Shown piece after piece: positions 29,318-37,955 of a DNA stretch of 64,000 bases (positions are counted from its first letter, which is position 1; every line of letters begins with the position of its first letter). The DNA is from Candidatus Latescibacterota bacterium (GTDB lineage: Bacteria; Krumholzibacteriota; Krumholzibacteriia; WVZY01). The DNA lies in contig WVZY01000029.1 in the NCBI GenBank assembly GCA_011772205.1, forward strand, positions 25,218-89,217, in the 5' to 3' direction. Under the pieces are notes generated by a model. That model had not been told where the DNA came from, searched no databases, and saw only the letters and a list, made by a program, of their open reading frames with translations. Position numbers and translations under genes: made by a program.

Positions 29318-29707
29318 ATGAGCCGACAATTGGAAATACTGATACTCGACGATGAGGAGATTGTTTGTACTCGGTTGAAGCCCGCTTTGGAGAAAGCGGG
29401 GTACCGCGTCGAAACCTTTACCGACAGCAGGGAAGCGAAAGGGCGCCTCGAGAAACGGCGGTTCGACATCGTCGTGACAGATCTTAAAATGGCCAACGTC
29501 GACGGCATGGAATTGTTTCGATTTGTTAAAGAGAGGTGGCCAAAGACGGAGGTGATAATCATCTCCGGTTTTGTCACCGTTGACGTTACGCGGACAGCTT
29601 TGCATGCGGGAGTCCGGGACATTATTCCCAAGCCTTTCAAGATCGAGCAGTTAAAGGATCTTATTAACAAAGTGGCGGATGAGATCAGCCGCTCCCAGGA
29701 TAAATAG
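29318..29707 (+). CDS. Stand-alone response-regulator receiver 3
   Basis: The third CheY-like receiver of the cluster has 129 residues, with GAGGGAAG before the ATG. Acidic residues DDEE, phospho-Asp in IVVTDLKMANVDG (about 55), Ser in IIISGFVTVD and Lys in IPKPFKIEQLKDL are all present, so it should be competent for phosphorylation. It is separated from receivers 1 and 2 by the transporter pair and directly precedes the PEP-synthase-like gene by 13 bases, so these two are probably translated together. A functional link with that enzyme is inferred from the spacing. Confidence 0.92.
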   Translation: MSRQLEILILDDEEIVCTRLKPALEKAGYRVETFTDSREAKGRLEKRRFDIVVTDLKMANVDGMELFRFVKERWPKTEVIIISGFVTVDVTRTALHAGVRDIIPKPFKIEQLKDLINKVADEISRSQDK

Positions 29708-29720
29708 AGGGTATCATATT

Positions 29721-32285
29721 GTGGTATTTGACAGAATAACAAGAATCTTCCGTCGTCCTCATGCTGTAGATCTGAGCTATTTCAAAGCGTTATTCGAAAA
29801 GTTCCAGCAGATTCTCGAAGGCAACAATCGAGTTCTAGAACTTATTTCTGGGCTTGAAAACAAGCTGAGCGGGCAGTACATATTCGATATTAACTACCTC
29901 AAAAGCGTAGTCGAGCAGCTTTCTGAAGAAGTATATCTTGTCATTTCGAACCTGAACGTTTTTGCCGACAATCGCTATCTTGAGCTCTTTTCCCGACAAG
30001 CGGCCATTCAGAAAGAATTGAAAGACATCGTGGAGGGGCACCCCGTCACGTCGGAAGACATGTATGTCATAGATTATGATGATATACATTCAGATATCAC
30101 TGAGATCGTGGGAGGTAAGAATGCCAACCTGGGAGAAATCAGGAATCAGCTTGAGATGCTCACGCCTGATGGCTTTGTTCTGACAACATCCGCGTATAGG
30201 CGTTTCATGGAGTACAACAATCTGTGGCCGGAAATCCACAGGATACATGCAGGATATCAGGGAGATGACAAGGAGTCTATCGAAGGGTACGATCGCGCTA
30301 TTGACGATCTCTTCAGCAGTGCTCGAATTCCGCCGGATGTGATGAAAGCAGTTACCAAGCACCTCAATGAACTTCATAAACGTCAAAAGGGAATGTTTGG
30401 ACTCGCGGTTCGTTCCAGCGCTTTTGGCGAAGACGCCCAGAGGCAAAGCTTTGCCGGCCAGTTCAAATCTTTCTTGAATTGCCAAAGCGTTGATGTCTTT
30501 TCGGCGTATATCAAAGTGATTGCAAGCCGTTTCAAATATGCAGTTGGGATTTACGGCGGTCAGCGGATCTATGAGGAAACGGAATTACCGATGGCGGTTG
30601 GGATCCAACAGATGATTGCTGCCCGCTCAGCAGGCGTCATGTACTCCGTAGATCCTTCAGGGCGGCGCGTCGACTGTTTGGCTGTATCGGCGAGTTTTGG
30701 ACTGGGTGTGGGAGTGGTCGGGGGAACAGCAGACGCGGATCATTTTCAGGTTTCCAGACTTGACCCCACACAGATAACTAACCGCCGGATAGGAACTAAG
30801 AGAACAGAGATGGTTGCGGCTGAACCTCGAGGCGTCAAGAGCATTCCTGTGCGAGAAGATTTACAAGAGCGTCCCAGCTTGACAGACGATCAGGTAATCG
30901 AACTGGCTGAAAGAGCCTTACTGTTGGACAGGTATTTCAACCGGCCAGTGGATATTGAATGGTGCTTTGATGACCTAGGTAAACTGCACATACTTCAGTG
31001 TCGACCCCTCAAGCTCCCTCCAAAGCCGAGGGTGCGACCAAGCGAAATGGCGGATGCTTTGGCCAGCAAGCCGGTGATAATGCGCAGGCAAGGGCAGGTA
31101 GCCCAAAGCGGCATCGCTGCCGGAAAAGTCTGGCAGGTCAATGAAGATGACGACCCGGGAGCTTTTCCAGTAGGAGCAATTGCCGTTACGAAATATACAA
31201 CCCCGCGCTTGACATCAATAATTCGCCGCGCTGCGGCTATTATTACCGATGCAGGCAGTCCCAGCGGACACATGGCCACTGTAGCAAGAGAGTTCGGGGT
31301 ACCCATGATCGTGAATACTGCTGATGCTTGCAAGCTTCTGGCTGACGGAGAAGAGATAACAGTGGATGCTGAAGAAAACATCATTTACAAAGGGATCTTG
31401 AGAGAGCTGTTGGAATATGGAGTGGAAGCGGAAGATGTGTTTCGGGATCTTAGGGAATATCATATCTTGCGGCATCTCTTAAGAAGGATTTCACCCCTGA
31501 ATTTGCTCGATCCTAACAGTCCTGGCTTCATTGCCGACAACTGCCGTACCTATCATGATATAGCGCGCTTCAGCCATGAAAAAGCTGTACAACTGCTGAT
31601 AAATCTAAACATGTCCTCTCGACGTTTTCGGGGCCTTAAATCAAAGAAGCTCAAGCTTTCGATACCGTTGGGGCTATCCGTTATTGATTTGGGTAACGGC
31701 TTGAGCTCCAGTGCGGATGCGAGTGAAATCGATGAGATGGATGAGATACAATCAGTTCCAATGCAAGCTATTCTTAAGGGTCTGACCTCCCCCGGAGTGT
31801 GGAGCACGCAACCGATGCAGTTAGGCTTTGGTGATCTCGTCTCCAGCCTGACTCGGCATTCGATGAGCGATCGGGTGGCCGAATACCAGGGCCAGAATTT
31901 GGCAGTTATTTCCGGCCGGTATGCCAACATCAGCCTGCGGCTGGGGTACCATTTCAATGTTATAGATACGTATGTTTCCGAGAATGTGAATGACAACTAT
32001 ATATATTTCCGCTTTGTAGGAGGGGTAACCGAAACCGAACGGCGGCACCTTCGGGCGATTCTAATCAAGGATATCCTCGAAAAGCTTGATTTCAAGGTGG
32101 CTGTAAGTGGTGACCTAGTCGTGGCGCGGCTAAAGAAGTTGGAAGCTGCAAGGGTGCTGCAGGTTTTGGAGGAGGTCGGTCGACTCATTGGCTTCACTCG
32201 TCAGTTGGATACTCAAATGCAAAGTGAGGAATCGGTTCAGGAGTGCTTTCGGGCGTTTTTTCGGAATGGAAGAAACAACAAATGA
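29721..32285 (+). CDS. PEP synthase/PPDK-like protein lacking the PEP-binding barrel
   Basis: The 854-residue protein starts at GTG 29721 (AGAGGG nine bases upstream). Residues 1-120 are helical and not like PEP synthase. Residues 125-435 are the PPDK-type ATP-grasp domain: GGKNANLGEI, LAVRSSAFGEDAQRQSFAGQ, GVMYSVDPSGRR and DIEWCFDDLGKLHILQCRPL. Residues 455-560 are the swivelling phosphohistidine domain with the His in TDAGSPSGHMATVAREFG (about 517). PEP synthases then have a TIM barrel binding pyruvate/PEP. Here it is absent, and about 285 residues of another kind follow, with no recognised motif. The protein could transfer phosphate from ATP to its His and then to an unknown acceptor, making it a signalling or rifampin-phosphotransferase-like enzyme rather than a gluconeogenic one. 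Confidence 0.88.
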   Translation: MVFDRITRIFRRPHAVDLSYFKALFEKFQQILEGNNRVLELISGLENKLSGQYIFDINYLKSVVEQLSEEVYLVISNLNVFADNRYLELFSRQAAIQKELKDIVEGHPVTSEDMYVIDYDDIHSDITEIVGGKNANLGEIRNQLEMLTPDGFVLTTSAYRRFMEYNNLWPEIHRIHAGYQGDDKESIEGYDRAIDDLFSSARIPPDVMKAVTKHLNELHKRQKGMFGLAVRSSAFGEDAQRQSFAGQFKSFLNCQSVDVFSAYIKVIASRFKYAVGIYGGQRIYEETELPMAVGIQQMIAARSAGVMYSVDPSGRRVDCLAVSASFGLGVGVVGGTADADHFQVSRLDPTQITNRRIGTKRTEMVAAEPRGVKSIPVREDLQERPSLTDDQVIELAERALLLDRYFNRPVDIEWCFDDLGKLHILQCRPLKLPPKPRVRPSEMADALASKPVIMRRQGQVAQSGIAAGKVWQVNEDDDPGAFPVGAIAVTKYTTPRLTSIIRRAAAIITDAGSPSGHMATVAREFGVPMIVNTADACKLLADGEEITVDAEENIIYKGILRELLEYGVEAEDVFRDLREYHILRHLLRRISPLNLLDPNSPGFIADNCRTYHDIARFSHEKAVQLLINLNMSSRRFRGLKSKKLKLSIPLGLSVIDLGNGLSSSADASEIDEMDEIQSVPMQAILKGLTSPGVWSTQPMQLGFGDLVSSLTRHSMSDRVAEYQGQNLAVISGRYANISLRLGYHFNVIDTYVSENVNDNYIYFRFVGGVTETERRHLRAILIKDILEKLDFKVAVSGDLVVARLKKLEAARVLQVLEEVGRLIGFTRQLDTQMQSEESVQECFRAFFRNGRNNK

Positions 32286-32336
32286 TGTTTCATTGACCTG
32301 TTAAGATATACAGTGTAGCATGCTCTTTCGCGCTGA

Positions 32337-33365
32337 CTATTCTCCTTTGAGTCCCTCCAACCACTCCTCCAATAGATCCAGGTATTCGGGCGGGTAGTTG
32401 CGCCAGCCACTCGCCGAGCGTCTGTTTCTTTCCTCCAAGCAGCCCGTCTCCGAAATGATGAGATTGTGATCGACACCAGAAATGAGTTTCACGCGGCAAT
32501 GCTTGTTTCCCGCCTTTTCCAGGGCGGATCGATAAGCACGCACTCCCTGATAGGGGTCGGCCTGGGTATCTTTCTCACCGAATAAGGCCAGTACCGGAAT
32601 CGTGGTCCGCTCGACGATCGTCATCGGATCGAAGAAATACTCGCCATCGAAGTTGGGTGGGTGCCATTCCTCTTCCGGTCTGATGCCCATGTACATGTTG
32701 AAATCGGCCAGGACATCATACCGGAGCAGAGGCGTTTTGAGCCGAACGTATTCATCGTAGCTGGTCGATCTTTCGATATCTCCGACTAGTCGTTCGATCT
32801 CAGCGGCCTCTTCCTCTGAGAGTCCCGCGCAACGCGCTTGCGAGGCGACAAGGTAGGCACCCTGCTCGACGCCGGGCTCGCCCGGGCAGGAGATAGCGAT
32901 CATAAAGGCGACATCCTTGCTCTTTTCGAGCACACGCGGCATGACGTACCCTGCTTGGCTGATACCCCACAAACCGATGTGGGTGGAATCGATGGAATGG
33001 TGACGCTTGAGAACTGCGATTGCATCGATGACGATCTGGGCCCGCTGCTCCACCAGGCGGCTGCGATCGATCTCACCCCGGGATTCGCCGGTGCCCGGTT
33101 TGTCCCAAGCGAAGGTGGCGTAGCCTGCCTGGAGCATACGCTCCTGAAGAGGCGGATACGTACCCCCGGATATGCGGCTGTTGGGCCCATCGCCGTGCAC
33201 GAAAACAACGGCGGGATGCGGACCAGCACCTTCCGGCAGCTTGAGATCTCCCACCAACTCGAATGGACCGGAATGAAATACGATTTCTTCGACAGCCGGG
33301 CCGGAAGAACAGCCGGGAAGGCATTGGAGAAGGATCAGACCACAGATCAAGACATAGTTTCTCAT
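32337..33365 (-). CDS. Lipoprotein alpha/beta hydrolase
   Basis: The 342-residue hydrolase starts at an ATG with GAGGAG upstream. The lipobox LPGC (Cys about 19) makes it a lipoprotein. The alpha/beta-hydrolase fold shows the oxyanion segment VFVHGDGPNSR, the nucleophile elbow GISQAG (Ser), the acid in LFGEKDTQADP and the His in SGVDHNLII. It is probably an esterase, peptidase or dienelactone hydrolase-like enzyme acting on the periplasmic side. It is divergent from the CocE-type hydrolase gene at 33559, and the 190-base gap between them must hold both promoters. Confidence 0.9.
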   Translation of the reverse strand: MRNYVLICGLILLQCLPGCSSGPAVEEIVFHSGPFELVGDLKLPEGAGPHPAVVFVHGDGPNSRISGGTYPPLQERMLQAGYATFAWDKPGTGESRGEIDRSRLVEQRAQIVIDAIAVLKRHHSIDSTHIGLWGISQAGYVMPRVLEKSKDVAFMIAISCPGEPGVEQGAYLVASQARCAGLSEEEAAEIERLVGDIERSTSYDEYVRLKTPLLRYDVLADFNMYMGIRPEEEWHPPNFDGEYFFDPMTIVERTTIPVLALFGEKDTQADPYQGVRAYRSALEKAGNKHCRVKLISGVDHNLIISETGCLEERNRRSASGWRNYPPEYLDLLEEWLEGLKGE

Positions 33366-33558
33366 TTTCTACTCCTCATCTTTGATTGCGTGCTCGTCTT
33401 CCGATCAGTAACGTCCCAGGTTTTTGCTTCTACGATGTAACACTTTACCATCGAATGGCTCGATGTCCAAGAAACCCTGTCTTTCTCACAGTTTTCTGCT
33501 AAACTACCGAAATGTTCGTCCCGTGACATCACACCCACACGTTCACTGGGAGAATCTC

Positions 33559-35439
33559 ATGAAGCGTCGGCTCATCGCGATGGTGATCCCCTTGCTCCTC
33601 GTGCCGTCCCTTCCTGCGGCGGAAGAGGAGGTCGAACTACCTCGTGACGAGTACATACGCGCGAACTATACCAAGTACGAGTACCGGATACCGATGCGCG
33701 ACGGTGTAAAGCTGTTCACCGTCGTGTACGAGCCCAACGATCGATCCGCGAAATATCCGATTCTGCTGTTCAGGACGCCTTATTCCGTCCGGCCCTACGG
33801 TGCTGACCGCTACAAGACGCAACTGGGGCCAAGTGAGGAGTATGAAAAGGATGGATTCATCTTCGTATTCCAGGATGTACGAGGGAAGTACATGTCGGAG
33901 GGGGAGTTCGTCAACATGCGGCCGCACATTGATAAAAAGAAGGATCGGAGCCAGATCGACGAAAGCACGGACACGTACGACACGATCGAGTGGCTGCTCG
34001 ACCACTTGGATAACCACAACGGCAAGGTTGGCCAGTGGGGGATATCATATCCGGGATTCTTCACTTCCGCTGGAATGATCGATTCGCATCCCGCGCTGAA
34101 GGCGGCCTCGCCGCAGGCGCCCATTGCCGACTGGTTCTGGGACGACATGCACCACCACGGAGCGTTTGTCCTATCACTGTCCTTTCAGTTCTTCTACGTT
34201 TTTGGGCAAGAGCGACCGGAGCCGACCACGGAGCGGCCCGACAGATTCGAGTTTGGCACCCCGGACGGATATCAATTCTTCCTCGATGTGGGCCCCCTCA
34301 AAAATGCCAACGAAAAGTACTTGAAGGATAAAATCAACTTCTGGAACGAGATCACCCAGCATCCGAACTATGACGAATTCTGGCAGTCACGAAACATCTT
34401 GCCGAATCTGAAAAATATCAAGGCGGCCGTAATGATCGTGGGTGGATGGTACGACACGGAGGATCTTTACGGACCGTTGAAAACGTACAGGGCTGTCGAA
34501 AAGAACAATAAGGGAATCTTCAACGTCCTTGTGATGGGACCGTGGTTCCACGGCGGTTGGGCATGGTCCGAAGGCGAGAAGCTGGGGGACGTGGAGTTCG
34601 GCTTCAAAACCTCGGAGTATTACCGTGACAAAGTGGAATTGGCGTTCTTCAAGCATTTCCTCAAAGGTGGAGATGATCCTGGTCTGCCAGAAGCATTGAT
34701 GTTCGAGACCGGTGCCAACCGCTGGCGGCGTTTCAATGCGTGGCCGCCGGAGGAACGCACTGTTAAGCGACTGTATCTTCAGACAGATGGCAGGTTGACC
34801 TTCGAAATGCCGACAGCGGAGCAATCGTCGAGCGACGCTTACGTCAGCGATCCGGCCAAACCCGTCCCGTTCACGAAAGAGATCACTTTGGGTTGGTCGA
34901 GAAAATATATGACCGAAGACCAGCGCTTCGCGGGTCGCAGACCCGACGTGTTGGTGTACCGGACCGATGTCCTCAAGGAGGATTTGACCTTGGCTGGGCC
35001 GATCCAGGCCAACCTGTGGGTGTCCACAACCGGGAGCGCTTCAGACTTCGTTGTCAAGGTGATCGACGTGTATCCGGACGAGATACCGGGATATGACAAA
35101 GAATCCGGCGAATTGAACCGTGGTGGGCAGCAAACCCTGGTACGGGCCGAAGTGTTTCGGGGGCGGTTCCGCGAGAGCTACGAGGAGCCAAAACCGTTCA
35201 CGCCGAACGAGGTGGTAAAGGTATCGTTCGAGCTGCAAGACGTGCTGCACACATTCAAGCGGGGTCATTGCGTGATGGTGCAGATTCAGAGTTCCTGGTT
35301 CCCGTTCATCGACCGCAATCCACAGAAGTTCGTACCCAATATCTTCGAAGCGGAAGAGGACGACTTCATAAAGGTTACCAACTCTATCCACCGGTCACGG
35401 CAATACCCTAGTCACCTAGAGATCGGCATTCTCGAATAG
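33559..35439 (+). CDS. Secreted CocE/NonD-family hydrolase (X-Pro dipeptidyl-peptidase type)
   Basis: The enzyme has 626 residues from ATG 33559 with GGGAGA upstream; the longer open frame before it has no good start. The signal peptide (LIAMVIPLLLVPSLPAAEE) directs export. The catalytic alpha/beta-hydrolase domain has MRDGVKLFTVVYEP, the PYSVRPYG region, VFQDVRGKYMSEGEF and the nucleophile in GQWGISYPGF. A helical cap follows, and the C-terminal jelly-roll (LAGPIQANLWVSTTGSASDF onward) is the PepX_C domain. Such enzymes cleave acyl esters or Xaa-Pro dipeptides. The substrate cannot be told from sequence. The divergent neighbour is another hydrolase. Confidence 0.93.
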   Translation: MKRRLIAMVIPLLLVPSLPAAEEEVELPRDEYIRANYTKYEYRIPMRDGVKLFTVVYEPNDRSAKYPILLFRTPYSVRPYGADRYKTQLGPSEEYEKDGFIFVFQDVRGKYMSEGEFVNMRPHIDKKKDRSQIDESTDTYDTIEWLLDHLDNHNGKVGQWGISYPGFFTSAGMIDSHPALKAASPQAPIADWFWDDMHHHGAFVLSLSFQFFYVFGQERPEPTTERPDRFEFGTPDGYQFFLDVGPLKNANEKYLKDKINFWNEITQHPNYDEFWQSRNILPNLKNIKAAVMIVGGWYDTEDLYGPLKTYRAVEKNNKGIFNVLVMGPWFHGGWAWSEGEKLGDVEFGFKTSEYYRDKVELAFFKHFLKGGDDPGLPEALMFETGANRWRRFNAWPPEERTVKRLYLQTDGRLTFEMPTAEQSSSDAYVSDPAKPVPFTKEITLGWSRKYMTEDQRFAGRRPDVLVYRTDVLKEDLTLAGPIQANLWVSTTGSASDFVVKVIDVYPDEIPGYDKESGELNRGGQQTLVRAEVFRGRFRESYEEPKPFTPNEVVKVSFELQDVLHTFKRGHCVMVQIQSSWFPFIDRNPQKFVPNIFEAEEDDFIKVTNSIHRSRQYPSHLEIGILE

Positions 35440-35537
35440 GCAGGGTAGAGCGATCAACTGGCGAAATCCCGGCAACAATTGTTCGATCTGCCCGCTATGT
35501 ATATATGGCCCCTCTGCTTTTCAGCTCCTCTTTTTGC

Positions 35538-36683
35538 TCACGAGGTCGATTCTTCTGGAGCTTCGTCGGCTCGATCCGTTTCCACTTCATTCTTTTTCAA
35601 TTGTCCCTCTGACTGCTGACCGAACGCAGTTAGTCCGCCGAGAGCTCCTAAACCCATCGTCTCGACAGCTGTGGAAGGCACGATGATCATCGAGCCTTTT
35701 TGCCGCAGTCCCTCGAAGACCATGTTCATCGCTCTCAGGTGCAGCGCAACGGCGTTGTTCTGGTAGTGCTCCGACGCCTTGGAGAACTTCTCGGCGATCT
35801 CCGTCTCCGCGGTACCCAGTATGATCCGGCTCTGGCGCTCTCTCTCTGCTTGGGCCTGGCGGGACATAGCATCCTCGAGTCCCTTGGGAATGATGACATC
35901 GCGGATTTCGACCGTCTGGGTGGTGATTCCCCACGCGCTCGTCTTTTCATCGAGGACCTTCTGAATTTCTTCCCCAAGCTGATCGCGCTCGGAAAGCAAG
36001 GTTGCCAGATCGTGCTTGCCGATGGCGTTGCGCAGCGCGGTCTGCGCCGAGAGAATCACGGCGTCGTCGAAGTGTTCCACTTCCAGAACGGCCTTCTGAG
36101 CGTCCCACACCATCCAAAAGGCAATGGCGTCCACATTCACCGGTACGGTGTCCGAAGTGAGCGTCGTCTCTGCACTGAAGTCGGTGACGCGGATCCGCTG
36201 ATCCACGAACTGGGCCACCTTATCTATTACGGGCACAATACCGAAAATACCCGACGGCCGTAATCCTTTGAACTTGCCGAAACGCAGCAGGACGGCCCGC
36301 TCCCACTGGTAAGCGATCTGGACGGATGGAGCCACCAACAGGGCGATCACGACTGTCGCGAGCATCACTTCGCTCTGTGGCCGAAGCATCAAGTAGCCGA
36401 TCAAGCCGTCGGCGGTCCCCAGGATGACCACGGCTTCCCACACCTGGGCTATCCGGATGCAACTGGCTAGAGCCAGCGCGGATAGTAGAAAGAGCAAGAC
36501 CGCATACATGTTAGAGGGGTAGAGGACCAGGTGGATGACCAGGCCGATGATGAAAAACGCTACGAGCAGCAACACATTCAGGGGAGCGAATCGAAAATCG
36601 GCCCTGAGGGTGGTGGCGAACTTCTCAATAGAGAATCCAGCGAGCGCTTTTCCGATCCCAGTGGTTTTGGAAGTTGGGTTCAT
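35538..36683 (-). CDS. SPFH/band-7 membrane protein
   Basis: The 381-residue slipin/stomatin-like protein contains four N-terminal membrane segments in residues 35-125. The SPFH domain is at about 128-300 (VQIAYQWERAVLLRFGKFKG, RIRVTDFSAETTLTSD, VEIRDVIIPKGLEDAMSRQA). A coiled coil rich in Glu and Arg (QAERERQSRIILGTAETEI) and a Gly-rich tail follow. Band-7 proteins oligomerise and organise membrane microdomains or regulate proteases. Its ATG overlaps the stop of the GntR-type gene (ATGA), so the two form an operon under the promoter at 37101-37129. Confidence 0.93.
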   Translation of the reverse strand: MNPTSKTTGIGKALAGFSIEKFATTLRADFRFAPLNVLLLVAFFIIGLVIHLVLYPSNMYAVLLFLLSALALASCIRIAQVWEAVVILGTADGLIGYLMLRPQSEVMLATVVIALLVAPSVQIAYQWERAVLLRFGKFKGLRPSGIFGIVPVIDKVAQFVDQRIRVTDFSAETTLTSDTVPVNVDAIAFWMVWDAQKAVLEVEHFDDAVILSAQTALRNAIGKHDLATLLSERDQLGEEIQKVLDEKTSAWGITTQTVEIRDVIIPKGLEDAMSRQAQAERERQSRIILGTAETEIAEKFSKASEHYQNNAVALHLRAMNMVFEGLRQKGSMIIVPSTAVETMGLGALGGLTAFGQQSEGQLKKNEVETDRADEAPEESTS

Positions 36684-37057
36684 GACGACTCCTTTTTTCT
36701 GCGGCGTAGCCCTTCCAGGACGTCTTCCAGGGTCAGCCCGTAGGTGGAGGCGCGAGCCAGAAGGTCGGTAAGGATTTGATCGAGCATCCGCTGCCTTTCC
36801 AGTCGATCGATCTCCGGCTTTTGGGTACTGACGAATGTGCCCGTGCCCTGGTGTGTTTCGAGCACACCCTCGATCTCGAGTTCCCGGTAGGCGCGGATGA
36901 CCGTGTTTGGATTGATGGAGAGATCCACGGCGAGCTGGCGAACCGTCGGCAGCTGATCGCCCGGCTCCAGATTGCCGCGGGCGATGCCAAACTTAACTTG
37001 TTCAATGACTTGCCGATATAGCGGGACGCCACTCCTGGCATCGATAGCGAACTTCAC
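36680..37057 (-). CDS. GntR-family transcription regulator, YtrA-like
   Basis: This 125-residue one-component regulator has an N-terminal GntR winged helix: GVPLYRQVIEQVKFGIARG, QLPTVRQLAVDLSINPNTV and IRAYRELEIEGVLETHQGTGTFV. A short helical tail of about 45 residues, as in the YtrA subfamily, follows instead of a large ligand-binding domain. YtrA-type regulators usually repress their own operon, often one for envelope functions. That fits here, as the SPFH gene is translationally coupled and an inverted repeat overlaps the operon promoter. Confidence 0.92.
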   Translation of the reverse strand: MKFAIDARSGVPLYRQVIEQVKFGIARGNLEPGDQLPTVRQLAVDLSINPNTVIRAYRELEIEGVLETHQGTGTFVSTQKPEIDRLERQRMLDQILTDLLARASTYGLTLEDVLEGLRRRKKESS

Positions 37058-37089
37058 GGCCCCTCCATTCTTTTATGAGCTAAAACACT

Positions 37090-37113
37090 ATTGTATTAGT
37101 ATTATAGTACAAT
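37090..37113. promoter_or_regulatory. Operator candidate for the GntR-type regulator
   Basis: ATTGTA (37090-37095) and TACAAT (37108-37113) form a perfect 6-12-6 inverted repeat that covers the -10 box and the start site of the operon promoter. That is the expected position for self-repression. Confidence 0.6.
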
Positions 37114-37129
37114 ATATCCCGACTGTCAA
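37101..37129 (-). promoter_or_regulatory. Strong sigma70 promoter of the gntR-SPFH operon
   Basis: On the minus strand TTGACA (37129-37124) and TATAAT (37106-37101) are both perfect consensus hexamers separated by 17 bases. Transcription should start near 37094, about 37 bases before the gntR start. Confidence 0.85.
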
Positions 37130-37490
37130 GCCCGAGAGTGCGCGTTTTTCTAAAAAAATCTAGATTCCTGGCTGATGGGAACCGCGCAGCAAGCCGCCAT
37201 CAATGCTCCGATAAGCTCCCGGCGGCTTCAACCGTCGGCAAATCCTGGAATCCGCACTCTCCAGGTGGCCAATTGCCGAGCTACTTGGAAGCCCCAAGGT
37301 TCTCGATGCCTGGGTTTTTGCTTCTCGTACTCCGCGGCTGCGAGCTATCCTAGCACGATGAGGAATTTTTCCAGCTTCCAGATGGAGCTCGTTGATCCTT
37401 TGGCGCAGAACCAGGTTTGGGATTCTCGTTGGGCTGGCCTATATCGTATGGACCGTTGTCCACTTCGACGTCATTTACTGAGAAGGTAAA
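37130..37490. other. Gene-free stretch with a possible gene tail
   Basis: No intact gene. Just before the next gene, one frame ending at TGA 37479-37481 reads WRRTRFGILVGLAYIVWTVV and then HFDVIY. This looks like the C-terminal helix of a membrane protein whose front part is missing or frameshifted. The remainder shows nothing recognisable. Confidence 0.3.
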
Positions 37491-37925
37491 ATGGATCAGC
37501 TATTTCCATATGCCCACATCGCAGCCGGTGTTCTCATTATCTGTGTGGGATTTGTTTTTCATTGGATTGGTCAATTTGTGTGTCTCATCGATTGGGATTT
37601 TGCTACGAAAATCGGGCTTGCGGAAAAGGGAATACTCCCTGAATACAGGGTATATGAACACGCCATAGCTACAGCTGATGTCGCAATCGGGTGGATCTAT
37701 GGAATTGCAGGATTGGGATTGTTGCTTGACACCGAATGGGGCTATAAGCTGGCGTGGTTTCCGGGAGTGGTGTTTGTTTATCACAGTATCAGTTATTGGT
37801 TTTGGACTAGGAATCGAAGAAAGTCCGCGCACCGGCTGGAGACCAGTTCTTTGAGGATTGGATGGTCCGCGGCAAACTTCGCTACCGGTGTGTTAGTGAT
37901 CCTGGTCGCTTGGAATGCAAGTTGA
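37491..37925 (+). CDS. Small integral membrane protein, unknown function
   Basis: The 144-residue protein starts at an ATG with AGAAGG upstream. Four hydrophobic segments (about residues 8-30, 65-83, 90-108 and 122-141) are connected by polar loops containing DWDFATKIGLAEKG and RNRRKSAHRLE. It is not a family I can name. It is followed after 30 bases by the methyltransferase-like membrane gene, so the two may be an operon that handles a membrane lipid or amine. Confidence 0.7.
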   Translation: MDQLFPYAHIAAGVLIICVGFVFHWIGQFVCLIDWDFATKIGLAEKGILPEYRVYEHAIATADVAIGWIYGIAGLGLLLDTEWGYKLAWFPGVVFVYHSISYWFWTRNRRKSAHRLETSSLRIGWSAANFATGVLVILVAWNAS

Positions 37926-37955
37926 CACATTGCTAACCAGAAACAGCGTGGTGAT

